Positions 48,932 through 60,029 of a stretch of 64,000 nt of DNA are shown here, piece after piece. The position numbers and the translations under genes are program-made. Each line of letters starts with the position of its first letter. Position 1 is the stretch's first letter. The stretch comes from Stromatinia cepivora (Eukaryota > Ascomycota > Leotiomycetes > Helotiales > Sclerotiniaceae): NCBI GenBank assembly GCA_014898415.1, contig RCTD01000013.1:1178001-1242000 (forward strand), read 5' to 3'. The notes below the pieces were generated by a model. It was not told the DNA's origin, did not search any database, and saw only the letters and a list, made by a program, of their open reading frames with translations.

Positions 48932-51900
48932 GATTTAGGGTTTATAGATGATGAGGATGGTGTCTAGGGTTTTAGGAGTATACGGCATGTGCTTGTTTGA
49001 TTTAGTGCATATACTATTTGCAATGAATCAGGTGATAAAACGGCTTGCCCTGGAATAAGATTGGTATTATAGTACAAACGATGAACACATATTTTCAAAG
49101 TTTCCTCGCCTTATCACCATCACAATAGGATTAACCTCTCATCTCACTTTATTCAGTATAATTCCCTCCACTTTCTCCGCCTCTGTCATTCATACTATTT
49201 CCTCTCACTAATGATTTCTCCATGTTCTCCATGTGACGTTCCTTGCCTCTCAGTAAATCTGGAATACATACACTGGCAAATGGTGAAAGTTCATCTTATT
49301 CAGCTCAATTGTTGTACCCTCAGAACCTAAACCAGATCATGTTCTGTACTCACATAACAATCAAAAATCATATATATCACCCGAAACTTCGGACAAGATT
49401 CGATGCTAGCAGCTACACTCACTAAGATTTCCTCATATATAATTCTACCCCAGCAAAAGGAGAGCGGAAATCAGGTATTTTTATCTGGGTAGGTAGGTCG
49501 CATTAGGTAGTTCGAATGATAGTTCTCTCACTCATCTCATTTCACCTCTCAGCTGCTATCACAACCATATCCAAAATCCATCCACATTAAGCGGCTCAAT
49601 ACACGAGAGTAAACAATCCAAGTCTTTTCATCCGATTCTTTAACGTTATTTTCGCTATTTCGTTGAGTTAATTCCATATCGATATCCTCCGAGCATCACA
49701 TATAAAATCATACACCTCTACTCTAGAGGAAAACAAAAGCTAAACCTTTGAATTCTTAAATGCTATCTATCCCAAAAGTTCCCGTTTGAGAATTCTCAAC
49801 TCGGTTTGTTTTGATTTTTGTAAGATCCTATATTTTTCATTAATTGATATAGAGATTAATATTAATGGACAAGCTTGGGGAGTTTCTTGTTTTGGCGGAA
49901 GTTAATAATTGAATGTATTGTAGTAATTTGATTTTATTTATGTGATATCTTCATTTCTATGTTTGTATAATTAATATTTCGGAGTCGTTTAGTATTAGTA
50001 TTATTATTATGTGAATAGAATAAAATGGGACCCCTTATCTGTATATAATTTATATTATAAAAAATACTAAAAGATCTTGCTTGTTTTTCGGAAAAATGAG
50101 TGGAAGTTCAATTATTCGCTAGGTAATGATAATTCGTGGTCTTCGTTCCTATTTCCCGTTATATGGAGGGTTTCTGGTTCTGGCGTGTTAATATTAAATA
50201 TGGTTGAGTAAGGAGAATGGATGGATGATTTATATAGTGTGATATTTGGATTGTGTTGAATATAGTATAGGGAGTAGTAATTGCAAGCAAGCAAGCAGGT
50301 GACCGCGTCAAAATGGGGCTGGGGTACAAGTTCCTGATGTGTTAGAGGTTTGATGAAGAGATGAAGAGATAGACATTTCCTCTGGAAAGGTTTGGAAGTT
50401 GATTTTCTAAATGCTTGCTGAAGAGGTAACACTTTCTAATAACTGGAACGGAATTTCGGTGTCGGTACAAACCTTTGATCATGAATTCAAGTTGTGAGAA
50501 TTGGATGTTAGAATATTCTATAATTTATTTCTTGATGAATATGAGAATTAAGGGGGTCGAATAACGATCTGGAGGTTGGGGTTGTTTATAATTTCTGGTT
50601 TAATGATCGATAGATAGGTAGGTGTGCCAGATGCACATCCTCAGGGTCTACTGGTCGGGATGATTTTGATAGATGTTTTGAGTTAAAGCTTGTTGTTTCA
50701 TTAATTTATGCTGAAATAAAAATCATGGGGAAAGAGAGGACGACGATAGTAACCGGGGAAATCAAATGTTGATCTAACTTTGCACTTCAGACTTTTGGTA
50801 TCCTTCACTACAATGTTTCGCCATTTTTGATCAGTTCCTAACGTTTTATTCCTTGAAACTAGAGCGCTAGAGTCAAGCTATTTCTACGATTTAATGGCAA
50901 GAGATATCAAATGAACATGAGGTATACAGAGACTGAAATTGGGGAATGGAATACGGCAAGATGAAAAATAAGAGGATGATTTCGATCATGAATCAAACCC
51001 CATTAGAAACAGCATGCTAGAATAGATATATGTTTTACACACCACTGGTGACTTTGATGATTAATACATGTAAATATATACCTTTTCTAAAGATATAGCG
51101 GAACACCTATGTGCCTAGTAAGGGTTAACCTTGGTCCTTAAACTTTTGTCCTTTTATGATGAATACCCTCCAGTGGAGTCCTTGCTAGCATGTCTTTTAT
51201 TTGGATTTTGGATTTCGATTGTATGGTTGATTTGATACTTCAAGGTTTTGATTTGGTGGTACGGACTGATTTACTAGTACATAAAGAAAGGAGTAGAGAG
51301 AAAAGTGGAGGGAAGCGTGTGAAGGGAATGTACGGAGAGGGATGAGATATGCGGCAAATCAAACCCCGCAGTCTGCCCGTGAAAAGAAGTAATGGAAACC
51401 TGGCTGTATTATCAAGCTTGTAGTTTCCTGTTTCCTGTATTTTTCCTTTTCCATTTCCTCAAGAAGATTTATCTGCTTGTCAATCATTGATGGTGAGGGG
51501 AGGATTCAGACCTCTTCACCAGCAAAGACTAGAGTTATAATATACATTAGTTTTGTCATTTTGATATTTGGTTTAGAAAATTACCTTAGGTGCTGGATGA
51601 TATGGGTTGTGGTGGAATAAATGAGTGGAGAGGAGTGGAACAACAGTGGTTGGAAGCCACAGGTTCTTGACTATCTCAAAATTGCGAACCTGTCTACTTG
51701 ATATTTAAGGGGTTCTTTAATAAATATTTTAATATACAAATCGCGCAATAATTAACCTTAATGGTCTCCTTTAACTTTGATGTATGTTGATACTATGTGA
51801 GTGATAGAGGGATATGTATATATTGACCAACATGTATACGGTAAAAGCACATCATGGAGCCTCTTCTTAAGTAACCACGCATTTTGATAGCTTGATTGTT

Positions 51901-52200
51901 ATTTCTTCCTAGGGTAAATTGGGGTCTCGTCACGCGGAGATAGTAGAAGGTTTGGGGGTTTGAAGAAGGATGAGAGAGGAACGGAGGATTGAACTTGGAT
52001 GTGAAGGCTAAATATTGAGAAATTGGCGATGTAGAATAAACAATGAAGGGGAATGAAGCCGCAAGCTTCATGCAGGCAATTGAGCGGTCCGAAAGACTAC
52101 TAATATCTCTGTCACCCTCAAAATACAGTCTTCGTTGTCATCACGTTTCTGTTACTACTCTATATATACTGAGTTAACTTCTATACCCCAAACCAACATC
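48932..52200. other. Gene-poor region
   Basis: 3.3 kb of AT-rich sequence with no supportable protein gene. It contains TAGGTAGGT-type strings (49490-49515, 50612-50620) and a short caag repeat (50284-50297). Confidence 0.45.
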
Positions 52201-52337
52201 TCCGAATTAGTGTAGTGGTTAACATAACTTGATTTCATGAGGATCGAAGTCTGGCATGTTGATTCATTGAACATTCATTAGACTGGACAAAGATATCTCA
52301 ATTCGAGTAGCCCCAGGTTCGACTCCTGGATTCGGAA
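52201..52337 (+). tRNA. tRNA-Glu (TTC) with intron
   Basis: Acceptor arms TCCGAAT (52201-52207) and ATTCGGA (52330-52336) pair fully, with discriminator A52337. The D-arm contains a perfect A box (TAGTGTAGTGG, 52208-52218). The anticodon stem ACTTG/CGAGT (one T-G wobble) encloses loop ATTTCA+T with anticodon TTC at 52234-52236. T-arm CCAGG-TTCGACT-CCTGG holds the B box GGTTCGACTCC (52316-52326). An intron of 65 nt (52238-52302) interrupts the loop one base 3' of the anticodon, the usual eukaryotic site. A TTTT terminator follows at 52342. Mature length is 72 nt before CCA. The intron is unusually long. Confidence 0.92.
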
Positions 52338-54595
52338 TACCTTTTGCACAAGTCACATATATTTTATATGCATTTTATGTCTTTTGATATTTCGGAGAGT
52401 CTTTGGGCAATCATTATCAAAGATTTTTTGAGTCATTTTGACCGATCTTCATGTGGTAAGCAAAAATAAGGAGAAGTGGGTATGTAATTCTTTATTAGAC
52501 GCTTGTGGGTTGATTAATTTGAGCCGGACTAGCTATCTAGAGAATTAGGCAAGCTGAAGTGAAGTGGAAGTTCTGGCTGGACTTGTTGACACTCGTTGAA
52601 ACTCGATTGGCAGTCGGAGAGATTACTGGTTGTTCAAATGATTTTTTATTTGTGTCTAAATACAAATTATTAGGTGACTATATGGCTAGCGCCAGCTTAT
52701 ACTCCACTATTTTGCTTCTAGATGCTTCTGAATCCAGTTCTCAGAACGATATATTGGCACCTTGAGTAGCTGCTGAAAACAAATACCATTTGTAAAACTA
52801 CTAACTTGCTGGAATAATCTATTCTATAAGAAGATATCACGCGAAGTAAGTAACTGAAGACTATTGAATTTCACTGTCGAGATCCACCTTCCATTCATAG
52901 CGGCTGGGATGAGATGATCCAACTTTCAATGACAAACGTGTCTCTATGGTTCTGTGCCACGTTGCCCATTCTTCACTAGTACTTTTAGTAAGTTCTAGAA
53001 GATAAAAGATTATGACCCCAACATTATCCCCTAAAATTAGAAACTTTTTAGCCATCGTTAATTACCTAGTATCTAGAAACACCTGGCCAATTCTCCAACT
53101 TCATACTACATAATATCCTGTAATATCAAAAGCCTAAATTTCGATAGTTTCCCAATTCTTCGACTCGTGATTCTCGGATTTTTCTTCCGATGTTCTTTTT
53201 CGTGCTTTTCCGTCGGAAACGAATTTCCGTCGTCTAGACATATCTCGCTAGGGGCTCAAGCGAGGGGTTAGCTTTTGGCTAGTAACAAGCGCGAAAATTA
53301 CCCCAGAACTAATCCAGTACTATGTGCGCGGACTCGTCAACAAATTAAATTACAATCATGATAACAATCTTGAAAAGCTCTTTTACATACTATGGTATTT
53401 GGTGGAATAGTCCATTATAAATCAAACAGTGAGACCATGCATATTGAAAAAAAATCAATTGAAGATTGGATTAATTATGATTTTTTGAACTTGAGATGTG
53501 TTGTTATCAATCTATGTACAACTGCCGCTAGCCCACGTTTAGTATCAAACCGCACATGTTTCTGCGTTCAATCCCCAGACTAATTATAATCAGGGCTCCG
53601 TAAATTGAGAGCCAAAGAAAAAAGTTGAGGGAAAACGCTCCGTAGAGCTCTTTTTCTCTCACTAAGTATTGTGCATATTCTAAAAATGCACTTATCACAG
53701 ATATACGCCTGACTCACCCTATTTGCTCCGCGATTTCCCGTAATATTGACAATGTGACTGAGTAAATGGGCTATGGACTATTGAATCCCGGGTCCTGGGA
53801 TGAAGATTAGCTACAACTATTACGAATGCAGTTACTATGAGATACCTCTAGAAACCGGTAGAAAATTTGAGTGCTCGCATGACATCTCTAGGGAGTGCCG
53901 GGTAGAACTTTCTAGCAACATGATGGGCTAGTCTTCCATCTGAGCAGGACACTAGCGAAGTCCTAGATCACCACGCTACTGGTCTGAAGGGTATAAAAAG
54001 GGTCTCTTTTCTCCCTGTTCTTTCTTCTCCAGACACAATCTGACTTCAATCATAACTTTCGAAAACTTCACAACTTTACCTTACAATCATACCTCACTAC
54101 AGTATTACGCCACTTTATCTACTTCCAAGCATTCAAGGTATGAAACTCCCTTTGCCTCTTCGAACTTACTTGTACTTACCTTCTTGCCTTCTTGCCTTCC
54201 TGTGCCTTCTCTATGTCCAATTTGTCGATTGATGTACCATCGTTGTCAACTATTGATTCGACTGTATCTTGTATCATCATGCTATATCATTGTCCTACGT
54301 CATTTCAAGCTTCGATCATAGGTCCTTGTTCAAGTTTACCTTTTACATTGACACTACATCATTGTTTAACATTGACTCGGACATTGATTGTCATGTTGTC
54401 GTTCAAGGTCATGTGGTACATTGATATAACTATGTTGTTCAACACTTGCCCAAGTATTTGTATCATGTAATTGTTTAACTTGTAATTGTACATTAGTTTC
54501 ATTTTATTGTTTAGTTGTAATTTAATTATTCATATTATTTTGTCGTTCCAGTTTAATCCGTACATCGTATTCATCTATTAGTATCTAATCCATAA
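52338..54595. other. Spacer with promoter and leader of small gene
   Basis: No strong gene before the TATA box at 53992. Two short minus-strand open frames (53055-52861, MAKKFLILGDNVGV; and 53241-53134, MSRRRKFVSDGKARK) are left uncalled. The 3' part (about 54030-54595) is probably the transcribed leader of the next gene. Confidence 0.45.
53992..54000 (+). promoter_or_regulatory. TATA box (TATAAAAAG)
   Basis: A strong TATA element followed ~20 bp on by a pyrimidine-rich stretch and a CA-rich leader, typical of a highly expressed filamentous-fungal promoter. It faces the small gene starting at 54596. Confidence 0.7.
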
Positions 54596-55045
54596 ATGCA
54601 GATGAATAACTTTACCGTCCACTTCGATACCCCTATCATTCGCGTCAACCGCCTCCTCATCCGCGCCACCTACGGAGATGTTCCCTTCGAAAATGCCGAC
54701 TTCGACGAGGCCATGCGCAGTGCAAGAGTAATCCCAACTCCTTCGGGAGGCATTGAACTTATCAGAGTAACGGTTAACGGAGAAGTCGTCGCTTTTGAAC
54801 TCGATCCTCACAACGCCCAAACATTCCACGAATACATTACCGGCGAATTACCTCCAGCTCCTCGACCCGCCCCAATGACTCGTGCTCAGGAGGAAGAGGC
54901 ACTTGGCAACTGGATTCGCGCCAATCGACACCCAGCTCCAACTCCAGCTGCAGCTCCGGCTCCGGCTCCAGCTCCAGCTCCTCGACCCATGACCCGTGCC
55001 GAGCAACTGGAAATCCTCTTCAACTTTTGCGTGTCTGAACGATGA
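54596..55045 (+). CDS. Small Pro/Ala-tract protein, unknown
   Basis: Not recognised. The 149-residue product begins MQMNNFTVHFDTPIIRVNRL, has an apparently globular first half (LIRATYGDVPFENADFDEAM, VTVNGEVVAFELDPHNAQTF), then a tandem pair of PMTRAxE motifs separated by a Pro-Ala linker (PAAAPAPAPAPAPRP). The PMTRAQEEEALGNWI and PMTRAEQLEILFNFC segments look like duplicated helices. No signal peptide. The gene has an unusually clear TATA box and a leader of ~560 nt that probably contains an intron from GTATGA at 54138 to CAG at 54551 (or 54601). With the later acceptor, the start would be the ATG at 54602. The codon choice is C-ending rich compared with its surroundings, consistent with high expression. 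Confidence 0.65.
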   Translation: MQMNNFTVHFDTPIIRVNRLLIRATYGDVPFENADFDEAMRSARVIPTPSGGIELIRVTVNGEVVAFELDPHNAQTFHEYITGELPPAPRPAPMTRAQEEEALGNWIRANRHPAPTPAAAPAPAPAPAPRPMTRAEQLEILFNFCVSER

Positions 55046-56056
55046 TTCCGGCCTCGATAGAGCCTTCACACCGACAACTAACTAAACTAGCGCATCTTTT
55101 TTTTTGTGGGGGCTTGTGGGGGGGTAGAGAATTATGTACATAGTCAATCATACGAGTCGTTGAGGTTTCCCCACCGGGGTTTCCCTCTCCTATTACCCTG
55201 GCCAAATGGCGCTCGTACCAATATAAAATCTTTCAACCACTTTAGTCCTCATCGAATCTGCTTTGTGAATCGTGACGTAACATGTGTATATGATTGAGGC
55301 GTGAAATTATGTTTTTCCAATAAAGGCCGGAACCTTTTTGACTTCTTTCGAACCACATATGTGATGATTCTACTACATGATCTCATAAGCTTAGTCGCGT
55401 AGTCAACGTAATTAGTCATCTTCAGCTAGTCTATGATATCATACATATTTGGTGCTCTGGACTCTAAGTTAGTTGTTCCATAAGTAACAACCGCGTTGAT
55501 CTGTTGGTGCTGCTGGTGGATCTGAAGCATCAGAGTGGTCAATCAGTCAGCTAGCTGGCAGCGCTGACTGCCACCTACTAGCGTCAGCCAGTTCAGAAAG
55601 TCAAAGAGGTTATATCTTAATTGGTAGTTACTTTTAGGCTGCGCAATGGGTAATAATGATTCTGATGGATAATCCATTCGTGAAATAAATAATTGAAGAA
55701 TCTGAATAAGTATTGTGAGAAAGTTGGGATATCAAGGCCTGATGCGTAGCTAGTTCGTAGTCATATGGTCACATGACTCTTCGTAATTAGATATAAGAAA
55801 GGGTTTTGCTCTCTTCTCCTTGAAGAAATCAATCGTTTTTCCACTAGTCTTTTTGTATATCATTTATGTACAATCCAAACTATCATTTAAATCTACTAAT
55901 TTTATTATTTGAAGCCTCTACAATATAATCTGATCAATTCCAATTCCCATTTCCCCTTGTAGCGTGCTATCGGGATACACGTATCTCGACCTATCATTTT
56001 CACAGTATTTGTAGATTATTTGTAGATTATTTATAGATAATCTATAGATAATTTAC

Positions 56057-56205
56057 AGATTGATGAATAATTTATAGATTGATGAATAATCTATAAATTA
56101 ATAGATAATTTATCAATATTTATTTAGATTTTTTATGATTTTTATATTAATTTTTATATTAATCTTTATAAATTATATAAAATTATATAAATTATTCATC
56201 AATCT
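56057..56205. repeat. AT-rich inverted repeat
   Basis: A 19-bp arm AGATTGATGAATAATTTAT (56057-56075) recurs in reverse complement at 56187-56205. It lies within a ~400-bp block of ATAGATAAT-like words (56010-56400), capable of a long hairpin; possibly a decayed MITE. Confidence 0.7.
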
Positions 56206-57239
56206 ATAGATAATCCATTTACCTACAAATTGATAGATAATTTGTAAATAATCTATGAATAATCTATACAAAACGGATTATTTTAAAATCTCAATGAATA
56301 ATCTATAGAACAAATAATAATTCTAATAGATAATCCATAAAACAAATTATCTACAGGTACCTATGAATTGCGGGTTATTTCTACACAGCCTAGTTACTTT
56401 ATCAACTAGATAAATTCAAATTTTGTGGTTTTTGTATTATTTTGAATGTATTTTAAGAGTAATTTATTGATTAGCAATCGATCAATGAAGGCAGCAAATC
56501 AATAGAATCATTGAAATATTGTTTTTTACCTAGTCAATTGGTGATTGAGAGTTAGTTGATAAAATGCTGGCTTGCTTTGACCACTCTGTCAAGCATAACT
56601 ATTGAGACTCCTCACCACAACGTTTCAAACTCGGAACATACATGCTTTGAAGGAAAGGACTTAAAGTAGAGATGATATAAGTGATTGTTGAGAAATTAAA
56701 TTTGTACGATGATATAAATTTCGCAGATATATAAGCAGAACCACGCGTACGCCCCCAATCGTTGTCGATGATAAGCCCTACTGAACGGTAAACTTCAAAT
56801 GGAGCTATACAACCAAGATCGTCATCTCCAACTAACAGTACGATAAGTCTTACATATCAGTTAAAATGCCGTATTCCAGATTAAATTCCTTTGTCAGGAA
56901 GTTGAAATAAATATAATTCTCTGTCTGCAGTGTTTTCGGATTGAATATTATCAGAATCTTCGAATATATATGATTGGACAGTACGAAGAGTCTATATCAT
57001 ATATACGCCGGCGCCATAGGCTCTATTTCTATTGTCAACATTTAACAATTTCCAAATTTAGTTCGGATTAAATAATACCGACATTCCAATAAATGAAAGA
57101 GGGCTCTCATTCTGGGCGCAACCATTTCCTCGATAAGTAAACAAACCATTGCCCCGCTTCTATTTTCTTCGTCTATCCACTGCACAAATACTTCGTCACT
57201 TACCTGGTACAACCCTAACAAATGAAAATGGATCAAAGA

Positions 57240-57385
57240 AAAAAGATAAAAAAAAAGATAAAAAGAATCTCAATGGCAATTGGCAAAACCTTGCCGCCCC
57301 TTTTAAGGGCGGGAGGAGAAACCCCCGGTGGGGTTTATTAGAGGACCCGGTGTGACACTCCTAACCGCTACGCCACATGCGCCGG
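57240..57385 (-). ncRNA. Candidate tRNA-derived SINE or structured pol III RNA
   Basis: On the minus strand a tRNA-like head GGCGCATG followed by a perfect A box TGGCGTAGCGG (57375-57365) and GGTTAGGA. Three hairpins follow: AAACCCC/GGGGTTT (57319-57336), CGCCC/GGGCG around TTAA (57294-57313), and GGCAA/TTGCC (57281-57294). The run then ends in a T-rich tract (57235-57262 as T's on this strand). The GC-rich island stands out in AT-rich DNA. No clear B box and no intact cloverleaf, so it is not a functional tRNA. Confidence 0.45.
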
Positions 57386-57701
57386 TATGCTTTACTTTCA
57401 ATTCGGTTTGTCGTATTTGTCGATGCGGAGGTGTGGTTATTTGAGTTTATATTATACGGCTGCTCTTTAGTTTGAACGGTGTAATTGGATGCAACACGTG
57501 CTGTATAGAGGACAGAACATATTGATGAAAGAAGGATTACAAGTTCATGAACAAAATGATTTACTCAATTCGAAATAGTTGCTGTTTAAATACACCTTCT
57601 CCAAGTCGAGGCAATCTTGCCATAATGAGCAAATCGCATTGCCTCTCATTCAGGGTCACTATCGTATAGGATTTTCATCAGATGTACTCCATAACATTAG
57701 T

Positions 57702-57755
57702 GCATTTGGTGCATTTGGTGCATTTGGTGCATTTGGTGCATTTGGTGCATTTGGT
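57702..57755. repeat. 9-bp repeat (GCATTTGGT), 6 copies
   Basis: Six perfect tandem copies in intergenic DNA. Like the larger 9-bp array near 13.5 kb, the unit length keeps reading frames open, but no surrounding gene is supported. Confidence 0.95.
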
Positions 57756-58637
57756 TCTTGAAAATGCACTAAAAAGCTACACAGTACAAATACCCAAGTT
57801 CATGATATGAAGTAACGCCGATAGTCATTGCTCCACATCTAAGAATCCCGTGAATAACTAGCAATCAGGAGATTCCGGAGAAAATAGTAATTGCGAGTAT
57901 GAAATATTCAAAACAGATAGCGTGTAAGTAGCACAGGCAATATTTCCTCGTGCTTTTGGGCCTTCATTCTATCTCCTTCCACTTGGATGATGATATGCAT
58001 AGTGAATTAGCAAGAAGATAGAAATAATAGAATGCTGAACAAATCCATCTTTGTAGATGTCAAATAATCATACTCAGTTGCAAATGGAGTAGGGGTTGCG
58101 TGATCTATTGAAGCTACGTTACGGATGTATACAAATGAAATGTGATATCTAGGTATGTAAAAGAACGGCTGGTGGGGTCTAAAGGTGCTGAAAACAATGG
58201 CAGTAGGTTTACTAGATAGTTAAACTACTGTCATTTTGATCTGCAAAGTATGTACCTTGTAATGAAACAGTGCAGAACTTGTATGGCAAGGTCGTGTCTT
58301 ATGGAAGGTAATTTCAATACACGGTAGAGACTCAATTGAGGAGATGAAAGAATCATAGATTGGGCTGACGTATGAGGAAGTGAAGCAATCCACTACTTTG
58401 GGAAATGTATAATACTTCTACCAAAGCCACTTTATTGCAGACACTTAAAAACAGCATATTTCCCTTAGGATCGAGACAGGTCACCGGGAGCTCACTGGAA
58501 GGAGGCAAAATCAGTGTGATGGTGAAGATGTCGTCGTGAAGTTGGATGCTTACTAATCAAGACGGCCGCATCGGCCGCATCGGCTTTCATATCAGTTTAT
58601 CAATTTAATCTTCGCGATTTCATCATAATGCTCAACC

Positions 58638-60029
58638 ATGCGACGTGTTGTAGTAACAGGCCTCGGAGCCATAACACCATTGGGTGTAGGAGTCCGACCG
58701 ACATGGAGTCGCCTTCTTGCAGCAAATAGTGGCATAGTTTCTCTTCCCTCGAATTATTTTGAAGCCTCACAGCGAGAAAGTCTCCCTAGCACGGTTGCTG
58801 GTTTGGTACCGTGTGGCAACGAAGCAAAAGATTCATGGCAACCTTCGGATTGGTTAGAGAAAGGAGAAGACTCACGAATGGCCAAGTTCTCACAGTATGC
58901 AATTGCAGCTACAGAAATGGCGCTTCAGGATGCTGGGTGGAAACCGGAGAAACAGGAGGATAAAGAATCTACTGGTGTTTGCCTTGGCAGTGGCATTGGG
59001 GGTTTGGATGAGCTTTATACGACAAGCATTAACTATTCCACAATGGTAATACATCTTCTAATTCGTTAGAAATATTAATTGAAACCTGTCATAGGGTTAC
59101 AAATCAGTGTCTCCCTTCTTCGTACCGAAACTTCTCATAAACCTAGCAGCAGGTCACATTTCAATGAAATATGGGTTTGAAGGTCCGAATCATGCAGTTA
59201 CGACTGCTTGCACAACTGGCGCACATGCAATTGGTGATGCATCTCGATTTATCGCTTTTGGCGACGCAGATGTGATGATAGCTGGTGGTTCCGAGTCTTG
59301 CATACATCCATTAGCTTTTGCCGGCTTTGCAAAAGCTCGTTCACTTGCTCGTCAATACAACGATGATCCCAAATCATCCTCTCGCCCTTTCGATCGAGAT
59401 AGATGTGGTTTTGTGATTGCAGAAGGTGCTGGAGTCGTTGTTTTGGAGGAGTTAGAACATGCTAAGGCTCGCGGAGCTGAAATATATGCCGAGGTTCGTG
59501 GATATGGTTGCAGTGGTGATGCACATCATATTACCGCTCCTCGAGAAGATGGAGCTGGCGCATTTTTAGCCATGAAAAGGGCTCTCAAGAACGCCGGAAT
59601 TGCACCACGAGAAGTCGATTACATTAATGCTCATGCTACAAGTACACCTCTAGGTGATGCTGCTGAAAATGCTGCCATCACTAGGTTGATGCTTGGGGAG
59701 GAAGGGGTTGAATACCCAGGTCAAATTGCAGTCAGCAGCACCAAAGGTGCTATTGGACACCTGCTAGGTGCTGCTGGTGCCGTAGAAGCTATTTTCTCAA
59801 TCTTGGCTGTGAAAGAGGTACAATATAATGTTCATATGCAATCTTCTATTTACTGACTTCCTTTTAGAACATACTTCCACCCACACTCAACCTACACAAT
59901 CCAGACGAAAACATGAATTGCAATTATGTCCCTTTGTTGGCACAAGAAAAAGAAGTCAAGGTTTCAGTATCTAATAGCTTTGGCTTTGGTGGCACAAATG
60001 CCTCACTCGCGTTTTCGAAATACGATTAA
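58638..60029 (+). CDS. 3-oxoacyl-[ACP] synthase (FabF/Cem1-type)
   Basis: Beta-ketoacyl-ACP synthase of type II fatty acid synthesis, expected in mitochondria where it feeds lipoate production. Exons 58638-59045, 59095-59817 and 59868-60029 give 430 residues, standard for the family. The N-terminus [19 protein letters not shown] is the canonical KAS start. The catalytic triad is visible: Cys175 ([10 protein letters not shown]), His316 ([11 protein letters not shown]) and His358 ([11 protein letters not shown]). [11 protein letters not shown] ends the fold. Introns are 49 and 50 nt. No separate mitochondrial presequence precedes the first motif; targeting may rely on the Arg residues near the start or on an unrecognised upstream exon. 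An out-of-frame ATG sits at 58628. Confidence 0.93.

Larger units (their letters stand above)
55046..58637. other. Gene-poor region with repeats and a tRNA-like element
   Basis: 3.6 kb with no supportable protein gene. Contents: a CAGCTAGC-rich patch near 55545-55580, the A/T inverted-repeat block (56010-56400), the structured tRNA-like element (57240-57385) and a 9-bp repeat (57702-57755). Confidence 0.45.

Noticed and set aside
52861..53241. Two short minus-strand frames (MAKKFLILGDN..., MSRRRKFVSDG...)
   Set aside because: No splice pair joins them convincingly, there is no recognisable domain, and no compositional support.
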